A DNA stretch of 7,535 nucleotides. Source: Candidatus Krumholzibacteriia bacterium. Lineage in GTDB: Bacteria > Krumholzibacteriota > Krumholzibacteriia > Krumholzibacteriales > Krumholzibacteriaceae. A program made the position numbers and the translations under genes. How positions within the stretch are numbered: the first letter of the stretch is position 1; every line of letters begins with the position of its first letter. Below, piece by piece: positions 5,794 to 7,535 of the stretch. A model generated the notes under the pieces. The model worked only from the letters and a program-made list of their open reading frames with translations, made no database searches and was not told the DNA's origin. Location of the stretch: NCBI GenBank assembly GCA_026387805.1, contig JAPLKY010000047.1:1-7535 (forward strand). The letters are read 5' to 3'.

Positions 5794-6657
5794 ATGTTCG
5801 ATTTAAAATACAGATACACGTGCGTTGATCGTTTCTTGCGATATGCCACATACGACACCCAATCGGACGAGGAATCGACTTCGTTTCCGAGCACGGAAAA
5901 ACAGAAGAAGCTCTCCGCCGAACTCGCCAGAGAATTGAAGAAGATGGGATTAAGAGACGCCGCAATGGATAAGTGGGGCTATGTCATGGCGACGCTTCCC
6001 GCGAATGCCGCGAAGAAAGTGCCGCCGATCGCTTTCATCGCGCATGTCGATACTTCTCCCGCGGTGACCGGAAAGGGCGTCAAACCGATCGTTCATAGGA
6101 AGTACAAAGGCGGCGATATCAGGCTGCCCAAAGGCGGCCGCGTGATAAAGACGAGCGAGAATCCCGATCTCAGGAAAATGAAGGGATTCGACGTCATCAC
6201 CTCGGATGGAGCAACGCTGCTCGGCGCGGACAATAAGGCCGGCATCGCCGAAATCATGGATGCCGCCAACTATCTGATCACCCACCCCGAAGTCAAGCAC
6301 GGTCCGATAAAGATCTGTTTCACTCCCGATGAAGAGGTCGGGAGAGGAACGGAGAAGATCGATTTGAAGAAGCTGGGGGCAAAATATGCCTATACGGTCG
6401 ACGGCTCCAGCAGAGGAGAAGTTGAGGCCGAGACCTTCAGCGCCGATATGGTAGTGCTCAAATTCATCGGCAAGAATATTCATCCCGGCTACGCGAAGAA
6501 CAAGATGATCAATTCGATCAAGCTGGCCGCCGCATTCATGGAGAGTCTGCCGAAGAAGAAGCTGTCGCCCGAGACCACGGAAAAGCGACAGGGCTACGTT
6601 CACTGCACGACGATAAGCGGTCTCGAGGAAGCAACCACCCTGAAGATGATCCAATAG
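5794..6657 (+). CDS. pepT: Peptidase T (M20 family aminotripeptidase), C-terminally truncated
   Basis: The 287-residue product aligns with the N-terminal 70% of cytosolic PepT, a dizinc aminopeptidase that removes the N-terminal residue of tripeptides. Hallmarks seen are DTQSDEES...PSTEKQ (21-37), MATLPAN (65-71), the metal motif AHVDTSP with H84 and D86, LLGADNKAGIAEIM with the bridging D146, TPDEEVGRG with catalytic E180 and metal ligand E181, and YTVDG with D203. Residues from about 208 form the lid/dimerisation domain (IGKNIHPGYAKNKMINSIKL). The frame ends at TAG right after TTLKMIQ, where normal PepT continues (…I-x-RDFD…) for about 120 more residues, including the last metal-binding His of the family (H379 in E. 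coli). The product is therefore probably inactive. Start ATG 5794 has AGGAGG at 5784-5789; an upstream in-frame ATG at 5755 lacks one. The loss coincides with the start of an unrelated reading frame, so a deletion, fusion or assembly join is likely. Confidence 0.92.
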   Translation: MFDLKYRYTCVDRFLRYATYDTQSDEESTSFPSTEKQKKLSAELARELKKMGLRDAAMDKWGYVMATLPANAAKKVPPIAFIAHVDTSPAVTGKGVKPIVHRKYKGGDIRLPKGGRVIKTSENPDLRKMKGFDVITSDGATLLGADNKAGIAEIMDAANYLITHPEVKHGPIKICFTPDEEVGRGTEKIDLKKLGAKYAYTVDGSSRGEVEAETFSADMVVLKFIGKNIHPGYAKNKMINSIKLAAAFMESLPKKKLSPETTEKRQGYVHCTTISGLEEATTLKMIQ

Positions 6658-6658
6658 A

Positions 6659-7535
6659 ATAAAAAGCCAAAAAGAGGGAAAGTCTGGACGCTTATTACTG
6701 AGCAGAAGGGCTTTTCTTGGTGTTTCGGCAGCTGCGACCGCTGCCCTGACAGCCGGTTATGCCCTTAAACGCCCCGATGTTAACTTTTTATCTCCTTCCG
6801 GAAATATCTATGAAGAGTTTACGGAGGAATGGATTTCAACTTCCTGCTTGAATTGCCCCACCCGTTGCGCAACGCGAGTCAAAGTTCAAAATGGTAACGC
6901 AGTTAGAATAGCCGGGAATACGCTATCTAAAGTATCAGACGGAAAGACGTGTCCGCGTTGCAAGATCGGACTTCAAGTACTATATGATCACAATCGCATC
7001 CAGACACCTATGAAGCGCAATAACCCGGAAAAAGGTAAGGGTATAGATCCTGAGTGGTCTCCTATTCCATGGGGTGACGCTTTAGTAGAAATATCCAGCA
7101 AGTTAAAGTCTCTCAGAGACTCAGGACAACCCCATAAATTGTTAATACTCGATGGTTTGAATAGCAGCAGCAACGATGATCTAATTCAAAGATTCGCAGT
7201 GGCATTCGGCACCCCGAACTTGATAACCGGTGATGCACTGGATGACGAGGCAGCGAAGGCCGGCGAGTGGATGGCAGATGGCCACTATACGCTTAGCGCG
7301 TATGATCTGGAGAAGACTAATTATATATTGTCTTTCGGCGCAAGCATAATAGAGTCTCAAAAGCCGCTGGCACGCAACCTGAGGATGTGGGGCAAGATAA
7401 GACGTGAACGGGCTATTCGCGCCAAGGTAGTAGTAATCGATCCTCGCTATTCGGTTACAGCAGCAAAAGCCGATAAGTGGATACCGATAAAGCCCGGAAC
7501 CGATGCTGCATTGGCCATGTCTATAGCCAATGTTA
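6659..7535 (+). CDS. Tat-exported molybdopterin oxidoreductase catalytic subunit (DMSO reductase family), start codon missing, 3' end off the window
   Basis: An open frame runs from just after TGA 6647-6649 to the right edge. Numbering from ATA 6659, a twin-arginine signal SRRAFLGVSAAATAALTAG occupies about residues 15-33, indicating export of a folded cofactor-loaded enzyme. C63-x2-C66-x3-C70-x27-C98 forms the N-terminal [4Fe-4S] site of DMSO-reductase-family enzymes. The molybdopterin domain follows (RIQTPMKR...DPEWSPIPWGDALVEI, LILDGLN, YILSFGASIIESQKPLARN, VVVIDPRYSVTAAKADKWIP and IKPGTDAALAMSIANV). These motifs fit catalytic subunits such as PsrA/PhsA/TtrA/ArrA/QrcB-like enzymes; the substrate cannot be told from this part. 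No ATG, GTG or TTG lies in frame before the Tat motif. The only near-start is ATA at 6659-6661, with no ribosome site before it. Base composition is lower than in the genes to the left. The 5' end is therefore damaged, mutated or artificially joined to pepT. Confidence 0.85.
   Translation, partial: MKSQKEGKSGRLLLSRRAFLGVSAAATAALTAGYALKRPDVNFLSPSGNIYEEFTEEWISTSCLNCPTRCATRVKVQNGNAVRIAGNTLSKVSDGKTCPRCKIGLQVLYDHNRIQTPMKRNNPEKGKGIDPEWSPIPWGDALVEISSKLKSLRDSGQPHKLLILDGLNSSSNDDLIQRFAVAFGTPNLITGDALDDEAAKAGEWMADGHYTLSAYDLEKTNYILSFGASIIESQKPLARNLRMWGKIRRERAIRAKVVVIDPRYSVTAAKADKWIPIKPGTDAALAMSIANV

Noticed and set aside
5950..6654. Minus-strand open frame of 234 codons
   Set aside because: It is antisense to pepT, which shows conserved catalytic motifs. 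No independent evidence supports the reverse frame.
1..7535. Search for CRISPR arrays, rRNA and complete insertion sequences
   Set aside because: No regularly spaced repeats, no rRNA signature segments and no paired terminal inverted repeats around an intact transposase were seen.

Overview
The window looks like chromosomal DNA of a Gram-negative bacterium. Evidence is a lipobox-type lipoprotein with a Pro-rich linker, a secreted serine hydrolase, strong Shine-Dalgarno sites and mostly mid-50s % GC. The lipoprotein style (Cys, then a KKPTEPG-like linker, then ZU5/Ig-like domains) recalls candidate phyla of the FCB group. That placement is a guess from style, not a demonstrated affiliation.

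Layout. Bases 1-577 (minus) hold the first 192 codons of a protein with a carboxypeptidase-regulatory-like beta domain that runs off the left edge. Bases 578-855 are a gap with a degraded recombinase-like tail (664-831). Bases 856-5485 are one co-directional minus-strand block. In transcription order it holds an ECF sigma factor (5485-5000), a membrane anti-sigma-like protein one base downstream (4998-4672), a hairpin (4633-4656), a secreted beta-lactamase/penicillin-binding-protein-fold hydrolase (4385-2994), and a large lipoprotein (2886-856). A second remnant of the same recombinase-like tail lies upstream of the sigma gene (about 5560-5704), so related 31-bp direct repeats flank the block. 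To the right, on the plus strand, is a peptidase T gene (5794-6657) that stops about 120 residues short. It runs directly into an open frame for a Tat-exported molybdopterin oxidoreductase (6659 to the right edge) that has no normal start codon.

How the genes may work together. The sigma/anti-sigma pair and the hydrolase gene carry the same 14-bp sequence, GGAATCGAATTTCC, about 60 bases upstream of their start codons and in the same orientation. The box is conserved over 19 of 22 aligned positions. The simplest inference is a small envelope-related regulon: the ECF sigma factor, held by a single-pass membrane regulator, or an unknown regulator binding the box, controls its own operon and the neighbouring exported hydrolase. 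The lipoprotein may be co-transcribed with the hydrolase across a 107-bp gap.

The most notable points are the shared box, the pair of recombinase-tail remnants flanking the four-gene block, and the abrupt junction near 6650-6660. There pepT loses its 3' end, the oxidoreductase lacks its start, and base composition falls. That junction is either a real deletion or fusion or an assembly join. No RNA genes, CRISPR arrays or complete insertion sequences were seen.
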